DNA of 64,000 nucleotides from Paenibacillus donghaensis (GTDB taxonomy: Bacteria; Bacillota; Bacilli; Paenibacillales; Paenibacillaceae), in the NCBI RefSeq assembly GCF_002192415.1, contig NZ_CP021780.1:7440001-7504000 (forward strand), given 5' to 3'. The notes beneath the pieces were generated by a model. The model searched no databases. It was not told where the DNA came from and saw only the letters and a list, made by a program, of their open reading frames with translations. The position numbers and the translations under genes are program-made. Shown here piece by piece: positions 52,635-61,622 of the stretch (position 1 is its first letter; every line of letters begins with the position of its first letter).

Positions 52635-52665
52635 TTGACTGTTCCCTTAGGGATTGGTTTACAAT
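52635..52665 (+). promoter_or_regulatory. MerR-type promoter with 19-bp spacer
   Basis: TTGACT at 52635-52640, 19 bases containing TCCCTTAGGGA, TACAAT at 52660-52665. A long spacer with a dyad is the mark of promoters twisted open by MerR-family regulators, so the next gene probably controls itself. Confidence 0.6.
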
Positions 52666-52684
52666 TTATCTTGAGGTGATACCT

Positions 52685-53572
52685 ATGCGGATCAGTGAGG
52701 CCGCCCAGCTATGCGGCATTACGAAGAAAGCGATCAACTATTATGAGCAGCAGGGACTGCTTGCGTTGGCTGCGGATGAGAGTGGATACCGTGAGTTCGG
52801 CGAGCAAGAAGTGAGGACTTTGAAGGAGATCACCCTGCTTCGAAGGCTGGGAATGAGCGTGGCTGAGGTGAAGGCGGTTCTGGAGAGCGACGATCAGCAT
52901 CAGGCGCTGATGAACTACAGGGCAATCAAAGAGGCACAGGTAAGGCAGGTCCAGGCGGAGCGGGAGGCTCTGAATTACCTGCTGGAGAGCGGCTCCAGCC
53001 TGGAAGCAGCCTTTGCTCCACTGGAGCAGATTCTGGATCAGCATGCGAGGATCAAAGACAAGCTGCTGTTGGCTTTTCCGGGCGATTTCGGCAAATACCT
53101 GCGGCTGCATTTCGGCAGATTCCTGAATGAGCGGCTGGATTCTGCCGAGAAGCTGGCTGCATATAGCGCAGTGGTTGAATTTCTGGACCGCACGGCGGAG
53201 CTGCAGTTCCCGGCGGAATTACAGCAATACTTCGCAGAAGCCGGTGGTCCGGCCAGTGAAGAGCATCAGGAGGCTATCAATCTGGACTATCTGGCGGCAA
53301 TAAAGGACGCTCCGTCCTTTATTCAGGCTCACAGGCGCGAGCTGGAGCCATACCTGGAATACCGCAGCTCTGCCGAATACAAGGAAACTCCTGCTTACCG
53401 GATGCGGCAGCTGCTGCTTGAGTTTCAGCAGAGCAGCGGCTACTACGACATTTTTGTAGCCAACCTTCAGATTCTCAGCAGCAGCTATCGGGAGTTTCAA
53501 CAGCAGCTGCAGAAGGCCAACCAGCAGCTGCTGGCGGAATTTCCAGAAGCGGCAGGGCTGTTTGAAAGCTGA
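52685..53572 (+). CDS. MerR-family transcriptional regulator
   Basis: 295 residues from the ATG at 52685, with GAGGTGAT upstream; the longer frame to 52550 covers the promoter. Winged helix: RISEAAQLCGITKKAINYYE then REFGEQEVRTLKEITLLRRL. A dimerisation helix follows, then a ~170-residue helical C-terminal domain without cysteine pairs, so an organic effector rather than a metal is likely. GLLALAADESGYREF is the usual wing. Preceded by a 19-bp-spacer promoter; the downstream DUF1772 gene may be a target. Confidence 0.88.
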   Translation: MRISEAAQLCGITKKAINYYEQQGLLALAADESGYREFGEQEVRTLKEITLLRRLGMSVAEVKAVLESDDQHQALMNYRAIKEAQVRQVQAEREALNYLLESGSSLEAAFAPLEQILDQHARIKDKLLLAFPGDFGKYLRLHFGRFLNERLDSAEKLAAYSAVVEFLDRTAELQFPAELQQYFAEAGGPASEEHQEAINLDYLAAIKDAPSFIQAHRRELEPYLEYRSSAEYKETPAYRMRQLLLEFQQSSGYYDIFVANLQILSSSYREFQQQLQKANQQLLAEFPEAAGLFES

Positions 53573-53663
53573 AGCTTGCTTGGAGAAGCCGATATATATA
53601 AAATTAATATATTAAAAATTATATATATGGGAGCTGAATGTAATCGAGCGCATACTGCCCTAT

Positions 53664-54128
53664 TTGACGATGTTCTCGGCACTGGGCGCCGGTCTGATGG
53701 CTGGATTGTTTTTTGCCTTCTCAGTGTTTGTGATGACGGCTCTGGACCGGCTCCCGCCACCGCAAGGGATGGCGGCGATGAATTCAATCAACGCGGCGAT
53801 ACTTAACCCCGTATTTGGGCTGGTATTTGCAGGAACGGCTGTGGCCAGTGTGATCTTGGCGTTCGGCTCGATTGTCAGCTGGGATGCAGACGGAGCGGGC
53901 TATTTGCTGGCAGGCAGTCTCTTGTATCTGACAGGTTCGTTTCTGATTACGTTAACAGTTCATGTGCCGCTCAACAACAGGCTGGCCGCTGCCGCTTCAA
54001 GTGCAGGCCATGAAGCGTGGAAGCCGTATCTTGCCCGCTGGCTGCCCTGGAATCATGTGCGGACCGTAGCGACACTAGCGGCTGCAGCCTGCTTTATTAT
54101 GGCATTTCGGCAGGTGGGAAGTTCCTGA
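53664..54128 (+). CDS. DUF1772 (anthrone oxygenase-like) membrane protein
   Basis: 154 residues with four membrane helices. GLFFAFSVFVMTALDRLPPP then MAAMNSINAAILNPVFGLVF and FLITLTVHVPLNNRLA are the DUF1772 hallmarks; WLPWNHVRTVATLAAAACFI closes it. Function is not established in bacteria. The start is uncertain: TTG at 53664 and ATG at 53670 have no good ribosome site. It follows the MerR gene by about 90 bp and may be read with it. Terminator at 54147. Confidence 0.78.
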   Translation: MTMFSALGAGLMAGLFFAFSVFVMTALDRLPPPQGMAAMNSINAAILNPVFGLVFAGTAVASVILAFGSIVSWDADGAGYLLAGSLLYLTGSFLITLTVHVPLNNRLAAAASSAGHEAWKPYLARWLPWNHVRTVATLAAAACFIMAFRQVGSS

Positions 54129-54146
54129 GTAAATTATGCATACTGA

Positions 54147-54180
54147 AACAGCCGGGCTTGGTTATGCTCCGGCTGTTTTT
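54147..54180 (+). terminator. Terminator of the DUF1772 gene
   Basis: AAACAGCCGG pairs with CCGGCTGTTT, then TTT. Confidence 0.85.
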
Positions 54181-54214
54181 CTTTTATTCATGAAGATATG
54201 GAATATAGGACGTT

Positions 54215-54395
54215 CAACGCAAATAGATGCAAAAGTGCAACTAATTTCAGCTGACTGTCCAATAATCGGGCGATTAAGTGCGATAGTGCAACTAATTTCG
54301 AGTAAATCAAGATTCTAAAGATTCAAACGCCGAAATAGATGCTTTTTCGCACTTATTTCCTCCAAAACGGAAAAATTCAGCAAAATAGATGCACT
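54215..54395. repeat. Family 3 palindromic repeats
   Basis: AATAGATGCAAAAGTGCAACTA, core GATGCAAAAGTGCAAC (54225), then AGTGCGATAGTGCAACTA and GATGCTTTTTCGCACTTA; the segment TAATTTCGAGTAAATC is shared with 39450. Confidence 0.7.
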
Positions 54396-54503
54396 TTTGG
54401 TTACTACTTAGGACCCTGCGAGGGTATAGAAGGTTACTCGAGAAGGTTATGGGATCGCGCTACCTTAACCCCCAAACACTCCCCCTTCTGGTAACCCACG
54501 TCC

Positions 54504-54690
54504 TAGCGGACCGTATAGCTCCTATTTCCGCATTCCTGCGATGGTTTGGAGTCTAGCGGACCGCATAGCCTCTATATTGGAAAAACAGGCCCTAACTAGT
54601 GGTTTTTTGCCTGAATAGAAGCTCCTGAGTCCGTTAGACCTGCAAAACAGCCTTTTTACAGCAAATAGAGGCTCCTGAGTCCGTTAGTAG
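54504..54690. repeat. Family 4 palindromic repeats
   Basis: AGCGGACCGTATAGC (54505), AGCGGACCGCATAGCC (54554) and the inverted form AGGCTCCTGAGTCCGTTAG (54612 and 54668 regions), as at 23705-23900. 54690-54920 holds a TCCTAAGTAGTAACC segment shared with 39616 and no gene. Confidence 0.7.
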
Positions 54691-54933
54691 TCTGAAAGTT
54701 AAGCGCTGGTTACTGGCGACGGCCTTCATTTGTTATTCTTAGCCTCCTTGTCGTGTTGTATGACAGGCTCGGACGAGTAACACATGAAAAAAAAGGGGGT
54801 CCTAAGTAGTAACCACTTTTGCAACTAAAACGATGGATTGGATTAGGAGCCATCATGGAGCTGAGTCTTCAACGTTAATCCACTCCAGGGAGTATTGCGG
54901 CTCTCCGCTAACGTATCATCCAAGTACAGGTGC

Positions 54934-55761
54934 CTAAGGAGTTACCGCAGGGATCTTGCCCTTGGCCTGCTCCTCGCGCATCCATAACGAGAGCTGCCGC
55001 TTCAGCGCCAGGAATTCCGGCGCATCGGTAATCTCTTCGCGGCGCGGGCGCGGAAACGGCACCTCCACGGTGTGGAGGATGGAGCCGGGGCGGCCGGAGA
55101 AGACGTAGATGCGGCTGGAGAGCAGCAGCGCTTCTTCGATGTTGTGGGTGATGAACAGCACAGAGCGGCGGTTCTCCTCCCACAGCTCCAGCAGCCAGCG
55201 CTGCATCTCAGCGCGGGTCAGCGCATCCAGTGCGCTGAACGGCTCGTCCAGCAGCATCAGCTCCTGGGGCGCAAGCAGCGCCCGCAGGAAGGCGGCGCGC
55301 TGCTGCATCCCGCCGGAGAGCATATGCGGGTAGGCCCGCTCGAAGCCGCCGAGCCCGACCTTGCCCAGCCAGCGGCGGGCTTCCTCACGGGCGGCGTCCT
55401 GTGGCTGGCCTTTGATCTCCCCGGCGAGCAGGACATTGTCCTCAATGGTCCGCCAGGGGAACAGGGCCGGCTGCTGCGGCATGTAGCTGATCTGGCCCCG
55501 CCGGCCTGTGACCGGCTGGCCGTTCATCTGCACCGTTCCGGCATCCGGCAGCTCCAGGCCGCCGATGATGTGGAACAGGGTGCTTTTGCCACAGCCGGAA
55601 GGGCCGACGATGGAGACGAACTCCTGCTGCTCTACCCGCAGTGAGACATCGTTCAGCACTTTGGTTACGCGGCGCCGCTGCGAGAAGGCCTTGGATATAC
55701 CTTTCACTTCAAGGGCAGGCGAACCGGCAGCGGGATTAGACTGTTCTGTTGAGTATGACAA
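54934..55761 (-). CDS. thiZ: ABC transporter ATPase, HMP/thiamine-precursor type
   Basis: 275 residues, TTG start with GGAAGGTG upstream. Walker A GPSGCGKST, signature MLSGGMQQRAAFLRALL and Walker B MLLDEPFSALDALTR; the class is that of nitrate/taurine/aliphatic-sulfonate/HMP importers. It powers uptake by the permease encoded upstream. Last gene of a four-gene operon under a TPP riboswitch, which fixes the substrate as a thiamine precursor, probably hydroxymethylpyrimidine. Confidence 0.88.
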   Translation of the reverse strand: MSYSTEQSNPAAGSPALEVKGISKAFSQRRRVTKVLNDVSLRVEQQEFVSIVGPSGCGKSTLFHIIGGLELPDAGTVQMNGQPVTGRRGQISYMPQQPALFPWRTIEDNVLLAGEIKGQPQDAAREEARRWLGKVGLGGFERAYPHMLSGGMQQRAAFLRALLAPQELMLLDEPFSALDALTRAEMQRWLLELWEENRRSVLFITHNIEEALLLSSRIYVFSGRPGSILHTVEVPFPRPRREEITDAPEFLALKRQLSLWMREEQAKGKIPAVTP

Positions 55762-55779
55762 GAGGATACACCTTCCTTC

Positions 55780-56541
55780 CTATGAATTGCGGCGCGGTTT
55801 CCAGCGTACCAGCCATCGCTCCAGCAAGGCGATCAGGCCAAACAGCACGAGGCTGAGCAGTACAATAACCGTAATCGCCACGAACATCCGGTCTGTGCGG
55901 TAAGCGGACTTCTGCAGCAGCATATAATAACCGATCCCTTTGTCCGCGCCGATCCATTCGGCGACCACGGCGCCCATAACGGCGTAGGACGCCGATATCT
56001 TGATCCCGGAGAACATGCTTGGCAGGGAGTGGGGCAGCTCCAGCTTGGTGAAGATCTGCCACTTGCTGGCCCCGGCCATCTTCATGTAATTCATCATGAC
56101 CCGGTCGCTCTGGGCAAGTCCGCCCATAGCCGCGACGGCAACCGGGAAGAAGCAGACGAGCGTAATCAGCACAATCTTGGGCAGCAGGCCGAAGCCGAAC
56201 CAGATGACAAGCAGCGGGCCAAGCGCAATGGAAGGTACGTTCTGGCTTAGAATCAGCAGCGGATAGAACGCACGCCGTGCCCAGGGCAGCAGATGCAGCA
56301 GCAAGGCGACAAGCAGGCCGACGCCGGTTCCGATCGGGAATCCGATCAGAGTCAGACGCAGCGTAGCCAGCGTGTGATCCCACAGACCTGCCGCATTGCC
56401 GGTAGCTTCACGAAGAATGGCTCCCGGACTGGGCAGAATCCACTGCTCGACCTGAAACCAGCTTACTGCCAGCTGCCACACGGCCAAAAAGAAGATGACC
56501 GCCACAAAGGGCGGCCATATCAGCTTCCAATACGATCTCAC
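55780..56541 (-). CDS. thiX: ABC transporter permease, HMP/thiamine-precursor type
   Basis: 253 residues, GTG start overlapping the stop of the previous gene (GTGA). Six membrane helices and the permease-ATPase contact loop AAMGGLAQSDRVMMNYMKMA with KLELPHSLPSMFSGIKISAS (EAA-type motif). Family as for SsuC/TauC/ThiX. Forms the membrane channel with the ATPase 18 bp downstream. Confidence 0.88.
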   Translation of the reverse strand: MRSYWKLIWPPFVAVIFFLAVWQLAVSWFQVEQWILPSPGAILREATGNAAGLWDHTLATLRLTLIGFPIGTGVGLLVALLLHLLPWARRAFYPLLILSQNVPSIALGPLLVIWFGFGLLPKIVLITLVCFFPVAVAAMGGLAQSDRVMMNYMKMAGASKWQIFTKLELPHSLPSMFSGIKISASYAVMGAVVAEWIGADKGIGYYMLLQKSAYRTDRMFVAITVIVLLSLVLFGLIALLERWLVRWKPRRNS

Positions 56542-56831
56542 GGCCGGTATTTCTCCGTCAGCTTGTCCATGCTGATGCCAGTCGGATTATGGGCGATCTT
56601 GATCTGCGAAATCACGCTGGGGCTGCCGGATTCAATCAGAGCCTCGTGCATTTGGCGTACCACTTCAAGCAGCTCGGTGAGCTCGCCTTCCATCGTGGTT
56701 TCCAGTGGATTGACCTGGTGTTTGACGCCCGATTTCTGAATAACCTCAATCGCTGTATCCACATAGGGGATGGAATCCTCGCCGTTTGGCGTCTTCGGAA
56801 TGACCTGAATACTGAGCAGTGTGTTTGCCAT
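56538..56831 (-). CDS. Thiamine-binding protein, MTH1187/YkoF-like
   Basis: 97 residues from the ATG at 56831, with GAGAGG ten bases upstream. SIQVIPKTPNGEDSIPYVDT and HQVNPLETTMEGELTELLEV match the small MTH1187/YkoF-like ferredoxin-fold family that binds thiamine or its pyrimidine. In such operons it may hold or sense the imported precursor in the cytoplasm. It is tightly coupled to the permease gene. Confidence 0.85.
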   Translation of the reverse strand: MANTLLSIQVIPKTPNGEDSIPYVDTAIEVIQKSGVKHQVNPLETTMEGELTELLEVVRQMHEALIESGSPSVISQIKIAHNPTGISMDKLTEKYRP

Positions 56832-56861
56832 AATTATCAATCCTCTCTGAGTGTGGGAATG

Positions 56862-57926
56862 TTACTTGCCTTCCGGCAGAAAATCATTCGTAAACGTACT
56901 TGTAGCGTCCAGAGGCTTATCCAGCAGCTTCAGACCATACATCCAGTCGGCGTAATTCTGCCAGACCTCGGCCTTCTGCTCGCCCCAACGCGGCGCATCG
57001 TCCTGGTATTTCGGGCTCAGCCATTTCTGGCTGGCGAGCACCAGCTCGGCGTCCAAGTCCGGCACAGCCTTGCTGAGCAGCGCGGCAGCTTCCTCCGGCT
57101 GGTCAATCGCATATTGATAGCCTTTGGAGGTAGCCTTCAGGAATGCCTTCACCAGCTCCGGATTCTCGGCAATCTGCTTCTCGCTGGTGGTCAGCACCGG
57201 AGTATAGTAATCCAGCTGCGGCGCATAATCCTTCAGGTAGAGCATATCGACCGGCTCACCGCGCAGCTCGGCTTCAATCCCGGTCCAGGCGTAGAAGATC
57301 CAGGCGAAGTCAATATCACGCTTCACGGCGGTGAAGTAGTCAGCTTCGCCGATATTGATCAGCTTCACCTTCTTGACGTCGCCGCCTTCCGGGTCCATGA
57401 TCGCCTTCATGGCCGCTTCTTCGGCAGGGGAACCCCAGCCGCCATAGGTTTTGCCTTCGAAGTCCTTGGGAGACTTGATATTGCGGTCCTGCGGTGCGGC
57501 AAATCCTGAAGTATTATGCTGAATGATGGCGGCAATCGAGACCAGCGGCACGCCCTGAAGGCGGGCGAGGGTCAGACTCTCCTGGGCGCCGATGCCGAAA
57601 GCGGCTTCGCCCGAGGTCACCATGGTGTCTGCGCCTGCCGCGCCCGGCTGCACAATCTCTACATCCAATCCTTCTTCCGCGTAGTATCCCAGCTCTTTGG
57701 CTGCATAGAGGCCGGTGTGATTCGTGTTGGGCGTCCAGTCCAGAGCAATCTTGACCGGTGTCAGCTCCTTCGGCGCTTCTGTAGCCGCAGCGCCTGATTC
57801 AGGGCTGGCTTCCGGTGCGGCGCTCCCGGTTGGGCTGGCCGAATTCCCGTTATTACTGCCGCATCCCGCAATGGCGATGACCAGCAGACAGGCTAGGCAT
57901 AACAGTAATGATTTTTTGACTCCCAT
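56862..57926 (-). CDS. thiY: Substrate-binding lipoprotein of the HMP/thiamine-precursor transporter
   Basis: 354 residues from the ATG at 57926 (MGVKKSLL), with AAAGGAG upstream; the open frame to 58046 runs into the riboswitch. Lipobox IAIAGCGSN. NMT1/THI5-like domain with IALDWTPNTNHTGLYAAKEL and GAQESLTLARLQGVPLVSIA, close to ThiY. A Ser/Ala/Glu-rich linker follows the lipid Cys. It captures formylaminopyrimidine or HMP outside the cell. First gene of the operon, controlled by the TPP riboswitch at 58105. Confidence 0.9.
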   Translation of the reverse strand: MGVKKSLLLCLACLLVIAIAGCGSNNGNSASPTGSAAPEASPESGAAATEAPKELTPVKIALDWTPNTNHTGLYAAKELGYYAEEGLDVEIVQPGAAGADTMVTSGEAAFGIGAQESLTLARLQGVPLVSIAAIIQHNTSGFAAPQDRNIKSPKDFEGKTYGGWGSPAEEAAMKAIMDPEGGDVKKVKLINIGEADYFTAVKRDIDFAWIFYAWTGIEAELRGEPVDMLYLKDYAPQLDYYTPVLTTSEKQIAENPELVKAFLKATSKGYQYAIDQPEEAAALLSKAVPDLDAELVLASQKWLSPKYQDDAPRWGEQKAEVWQNYADWMYGLKLLDKPLDATSTFTNDFLPEGK

Positions 57927-58044
57927 CTGTTTCTTCTCTCCTTTAGTATTACCCATATAAACCCTATTCGCATATTTCCGCAATCGTTCTAGTGACTGTC
58001 CACCGGACGGAAGTTTTGCAGTGAAACTGAGTTTCTGCCGATAC

Positions 58045-58072
58045 AAAAAGCGCCCCGGATCTCCGGGGCGCT
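58045..58072 (-). terminator. Terminator of the TPP riboswitch
   Basis: On the minus strand AGCGCCCCGGAG pairs with CTCCGGGGCGCT-like sequence, then TTTTTG. It lies between aptamer and thiY. Confidence 0.9.
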
Positions 58073-58104
58073 GGTTTAGCGCATGAATAGTAAAGGTCAG
58101 AGGA

Positions 58105-58210
58105 CCAGAACTAAATGGCGATTCCTACGCTGGCATTATCCAGATCAGGTGTAAGGGTCAGTATCTCTACGGGATACAATCTCAGCCGGCCAATTCCAGC
58201 ACCCCTGGTT
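58105..58210 (-). ncRNA. TPP (thi-box) riboswitch
   Basis: On the minus strand: CCAGGGGTGCTGG, GGCTGAGATTG, GACCCTTACACCTGATCTGG and ATAATGCCAGCGTAGGAA, the conserved blocks of the TPP aptamer in order. With the terminator at 58045 it should stop transcription when thiamine pyrophosphate is plentiful. It controls the thiY-thiX-thiZ operon. Confidence 0.96.
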
Positions 58211-58212
58211 CT

Positions 58213-59964
58213 ATGGGTTATCGGGTATTCTGCGTTCTTACGCTGTATTATAGCCGCCAGCCACCGGCTTGTCCAGCAGATTGGCCTAATTTAAATCACC
58301 CTCAAATTCCCGGCGAGTTTTGTCGAAGTGTTCCCATCCAGATTATACTCGGTCAGGAGCGTGAGGGGCATGCGCTGGCCGAATTCTCTGCGATGAACAA
58401 TGAATTGATCAGTATGCACCGGCTGCTGGCTAAGAGCAATGCAGAGCTGCAGGCGCTCAAAGAAGAGGCGGAGCGGGCTAACAAGGCCAAAAGTCTGTTT
58501 CTGGCTATGGTCAGCCATGAGATCAGAACGCCAATGAACGGGATTATTGGAATGGCAGAACTGTTGGAGGCTTCCGAGGCTACCTCTGAGCAGCGGCAGC
58601 TGGTGGAGGTGATTCAGGAATCGACACAATATTTGCTGCGGAAGATTAATAATCTGCTGGATGTCTCCAAGATTGAAGCCGGCAAGATGAGGCTGGAGCA
58701 AACGCCTGTCCAGATCGGTACGTTGCTGGAGCATGTGCAGCAGCTTCTGTTACCCTCTGTCCGGAAGCAGGGCAATGCTTTGTACTGCCGGGTAGATGGG
58801 CAAATTGAGACCGAACTGAAGGGAGATGCCACGAAGATCCAGCAGGTATTGATTAATCTGCTCGGTAATGCAATTAAATTCACACGTGACGGCACGGTAG
58901 AGCTCAGGGTAAGACTTATAGAGGATCAACCCGCAAGTCAGCGGCTCCGTTTTGAAGTCATGGATACGGGAATTGGTATTTCCGTCGAGGCCACCCAGGG
59001 ACTGTTCAAGCCCTACTCGCAGATTCAGTACGAGTCGGACAGTACTTCGGAAGGGACGGGTCTAGGCTTGTCCATCTGCAAGACGATGGTGGAGTTGATG
59101 GGTGGTCAGATCACGGTAGACAGCGAGTTGGGGCAAGGCTCATGCTTCTGGTTCGAATTGTTGCTGGAGAAGGTATCTGCGGCTGAGAGAAATCTGCAGG
59201 AGACGGAGAATAACGTTTCTGCAGCGGAATACAGCCCCCTGCCGATACTGATTGCGGAAGATCATCACCTGAATAGCGCGCTGCTCCAGCTGCAGCTGCA
59301 GAAGCTGGGAATTACCGATATTCACATTGTACGCAGTGGTCTGGAGGCTGTGGAGGCTTGGCGGCAGGGGACTTACGGTCTGATACTGATGGATAGCCGG
59401 CTGCCGGGACTGAACGGTCCCGAAGCTGCTGAGAGAATCCGCTTGCTGGAACAGTCCGAAGGACGGCTCCGGGTGCCAATCATTGCGGTTACAGGTGACG
59501 GTTCTTCCGCAGATGAGGAAAGTTCCCGGCGGGCCGGAATGGACGGCTGGGCGCTAAAGCCGGTGGGACTGGACAAGCTTAAACAGCTGCTGGATCAATG
59601 TTTCAAGAGCAAGCCGCGCGCTCCTGTCCTGTATGAAGAGACCCTTAGCGGCATCCTTGAACTGGATGAAGACGGGGAGCAGGGGCTGCTGCGCATGTTG
59701 CTGGAGATGTTCAAGACCGATACCCTGGCAAGAATCACCGCACTGGAGGAAGCCATCGGCAACATGGATGCTCTTGCCAGCGAGGGCACTGCCCATAGCA
59801 TCAAGTCAGGCAGTCTGGGCATCGGGGCACAATATTTGGCGTCCTTGTGTGAACGGATTGAGCATGCCGCCAGAGCCGGTGATCTGGCTGCGGCGGCAGC
59901 GGTTCTGCCCCAGCTTGCCCCGGCTCATGAGGAAGCCTGCAAGGAGCTGGATAAGCTGGTTTGA
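58213..59964 (+). CDS. Hybrid histidine kinase (HK-REC-HPt), probably N-terminally truncated
   Basis: Open for 583 codons, but the first ~45 overlap the thi riboswitch/promoter and do not look like protein. From about 58393 (ATG, residue 61) it is normal: helical linker, HisKA with [20 protein letters not shown], ATPase with [18 protein letters not shown] and [18 protein letters not shown], receiver domain with [11 protein letters not shown], and HPt with [13 protein letters not shown]. All phospho-residues are present. A sensor or PAS input domain, usual in this architecture, is missing, and no ribosome site or promoter is seen. Either a 5' deletion has made a remnant, or a small cytoplasmic kinase starts at an unrecognised codon. 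Confidence 0.7.
   Translation: MGYRVFCVLTLYYSRQPPACPADWPNLNHPQIPGEFCRSVPIQIILGQEREGHALAEFSAMNNELISMHRLLAKSNAELQALKEEAERANKAKSLFLAMVSHEIRTPMNGIIGMAELLEASEATSEQRQLVEVIQESTQYLLRKINNLLDVSKIEAGKMRLEQTPVQIGTLLEHVQQLLLPSVRKQGNALYCRVDGQIETELKGDATKIQQVLINLLGNAIKFTRDGTVELRVRLIEDQPASQRLRFEVMDTGIGISVEATQGLFKPYSQIQYESDSTSEGTGLGLSICKTMVELMGGQITVDSELGQGSCFWFELLLEKVSAAERNLQETENNVSAAEYSPLPILIAEDHHLNSALLQLQLQKLGITDIHIVRSGLEAVEAWRQGTYGLILMDSRLPGLNGPEAAERIRLLEQSEGRLRVPIIAVTGDGSSADEESSRRAGMDGWALKPVGLDKLKQLLDQCFKSKPRAPVLYEETLSGILELDEDGEQGLLRMLLEMFKTDTLARITALEEAIGNMDALASEGTAHSIKSGSLGIGAQYLASLCERIEHAARAGDLAAAAAVLPQLAPAHEEACKELDKLV
58247..58275 (-). promoter_or_regulatory. Promoter of the thi operon
   Basis: On the minus strand TGGACA, 17 bases, TATAAT. 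It lies inside the first codons of the plus-strand kinase reading frame. Confidence 0.75.
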
Positions 59965-59992
59965 ACGATGGGATCATAAGCTGTACTCCCTC

Positions 59993-61444
59993 TCAGTCGT
60001 GATATTTGAATTTCCTGCGCCGTCGGTTCTTGACTCCCGTCCACAGCTCCCTAACCGTCAGCACCAGGCTGACCATAATCCCGCTGAAGGTCAGGAATAA
60101 GGCCAAGTATTCAAACGGCGAATATTCCAGCAGTTTGCTCCAGTCAATCGGACTCTTCAGGTCCTCGATCACCTGGTTCATGCCATAGATTCCGCTTACC
60201 ACGGTAAATACGGTTAGGATCATCAGCAGTGTATCCCTGCGTTTGGCCTGGTATTTGTCTTGGTATTGGAACAGGTCGTTCAAGGTCTGCTTCACTTCTC
60301 CGAAGAGGGCGTCATTTCCGTACACTTTACGCAACTGGAAGAAGATCTCCCGTCCCTGCGACTGGGAGATCAGCTCCAGGAAATAGAATTTGGCCGAGAA
60401 CTTATTGATCGAGAAGATCAGATTCTCAATTTCATCTACATCATGGTTGATGCGCAGCCGGGAATGTATATTGGCCAGCTTGAGCAGTACGATTTTGTGG
60501 AAAAGGCTTAGCAGCAGCCCGTAATAATATTCACCGTACATTTGATTGGCCAGCTTGACCGCGATCTGTGGTTCGGCTTGGCTGAGGCAGCAGAAGGTCT
60601 GCTCATTGGTCATGTAATAGGTATCCGGTCCCCAGCGGCTGTAGCAGTGCTCCTGACAATATTGCTCAATATATTCAGGGTCGCTGGCACTTGTATAAGG
60701 ATCGCCTCTCAGATTCAGGCCGTCCAGTTGGGAAGCACGGTAGCGCAGCTCGCTGCTGATTGCTTCCCTATCCTCCTGCGGCTTGAACCCGTAGAAGGCC
60801 TGAACCTGCATTCTTTCATCCACAAAAAAAGGCAGCGTCTCAAAGTATGCCCCGTTCAGCTCTGCCTGGTCCATATAATCCTCCAGACCGCTTGCCAGAT
60901 GTTTGAAGACGAAGTCTTCAATCTGATCAAAGCTCTGTTCTCCAAAGTTGATTCTAGTATACTCATCCTGAGTCGAAGTATCCTGCAGCGTGCGGAAACG
61001 ATCGGCGAATTCAACGGCGACGCTGAACGGCAGTTCCTCCTCTTCAAGCTGCACCCGGATTGTCAGAAAGGCAAGCTGGAATGGCAAAACAAACACATCT
61101 GTCGAGAGTACCCGGAAGCGGACGGTTTGGTGTGCCATCGTCAGGGTACATTCCAGGTCGTTGACTATGGAGAAGCGGCGGAAGGAGTCTTCATCCTTCT
61201 CGCGCGGAAACAGTACATGGGCCGCAAACGGGAGGTAGGTCCGTTCCATCTTTTCGTGGGATACACAATATCCCTTTCCGTAATAAGCATCCTCCAGCGT
61301 TGTGTTATCCAGAAAAAACCTTGTAAACCCATTGCCTTCGAGCTTGCGGATCAGCTCATGGGTCTCTTCCTGCTTCACGGAGAAGGGGAAGATAAACTGC
61401 AGGAGTGCGGTGTGCAGTTGCGGTTCGGAGGAAAGCTCACTCAT
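59993..61444 (-). CDS. CorA-like membrane protein with GMN motif
   Basis: 483 residues. A large soluble N-terminal part (~1-400), rich in aromatic residues, ends in a long helix (HDVDEIENLIFSINKFSAKF) leading to two C-terminal membrane helices. The first ends TVFTVVSGIYGMNQV; YGMN is the selectivity signature of CorA Mg channels, in the expected place. The C terminus is basic (RRRRKFKYHD), as in CorA. The N-terminal domain is not the standard CorA one and is not recognised. A divalent cation channel is likely by the motif and topology; the ion is not proven. ATG with AAAGGTGG upstream. Confidence 0.65.
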   Translation of the reverse strand: MSELSSEPQLHTALLQFIFPFSVKQEETHELIRKLEGNGFTRFFLDNTTLEDAYYGKGYCVSHEKMERTYLPFAAHVLFPREKDEDSFRRFSIVNDLECTLTMAHQTVRFRVLSTDVFVLPFQLAFLTIRVQLEEEELPFSVAVEFADRFRTLQDTSTQDEYTRINFGEQSFDQIEDFVFKHLASGLEDYMDQAELNGAYFETLPFFVDERMQVQAFYGFKPQEDREAISSELRYRASQLDGLNLRGDPYTSASDPEYIEQYCQEHCYSRWGPDTYYMTNEQTFCCLSQAEPQIAVKLANQMYGEYYYGLLLSLFHKIVLLKLANIHSRLRINHDVDEIENLIFSINKFSAKFYFLELISQSQGREIFFQLRKVYGNDALFGEVKQTLNDLFQYQDKYQAKRRDTLLMILTVFTVVSGIYGMNQVIEDLKSPIDWSKLLEYSPFEYLALFLTFSGIMVSLVLTVRELWTGVKNRRRRKFKYHD

Positions 61445-61622
61445 TTCACTTCATCCACCTTTATCCTGACGATTGAATACTACATTAATTACCCTATTCC
61501 CTCTGTGCCAACACTTAGCTGCGGATCATAAGTTTGTGGAGTTGTCCCGGATTCAATACGGTACTGACGGGCACACTATAATTAGTACAGCCTATTTGAT
61601 CTAGAGAGGAGTTCATTCGTCA

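Noticed and set aside
61536..61570. TGTCCCG upstream of the PNPOx-like gene as a third member of the ECF regulon
   Set aside because: The -35-like box is present but no GTGTTAYAT follows at 15-16 bases.
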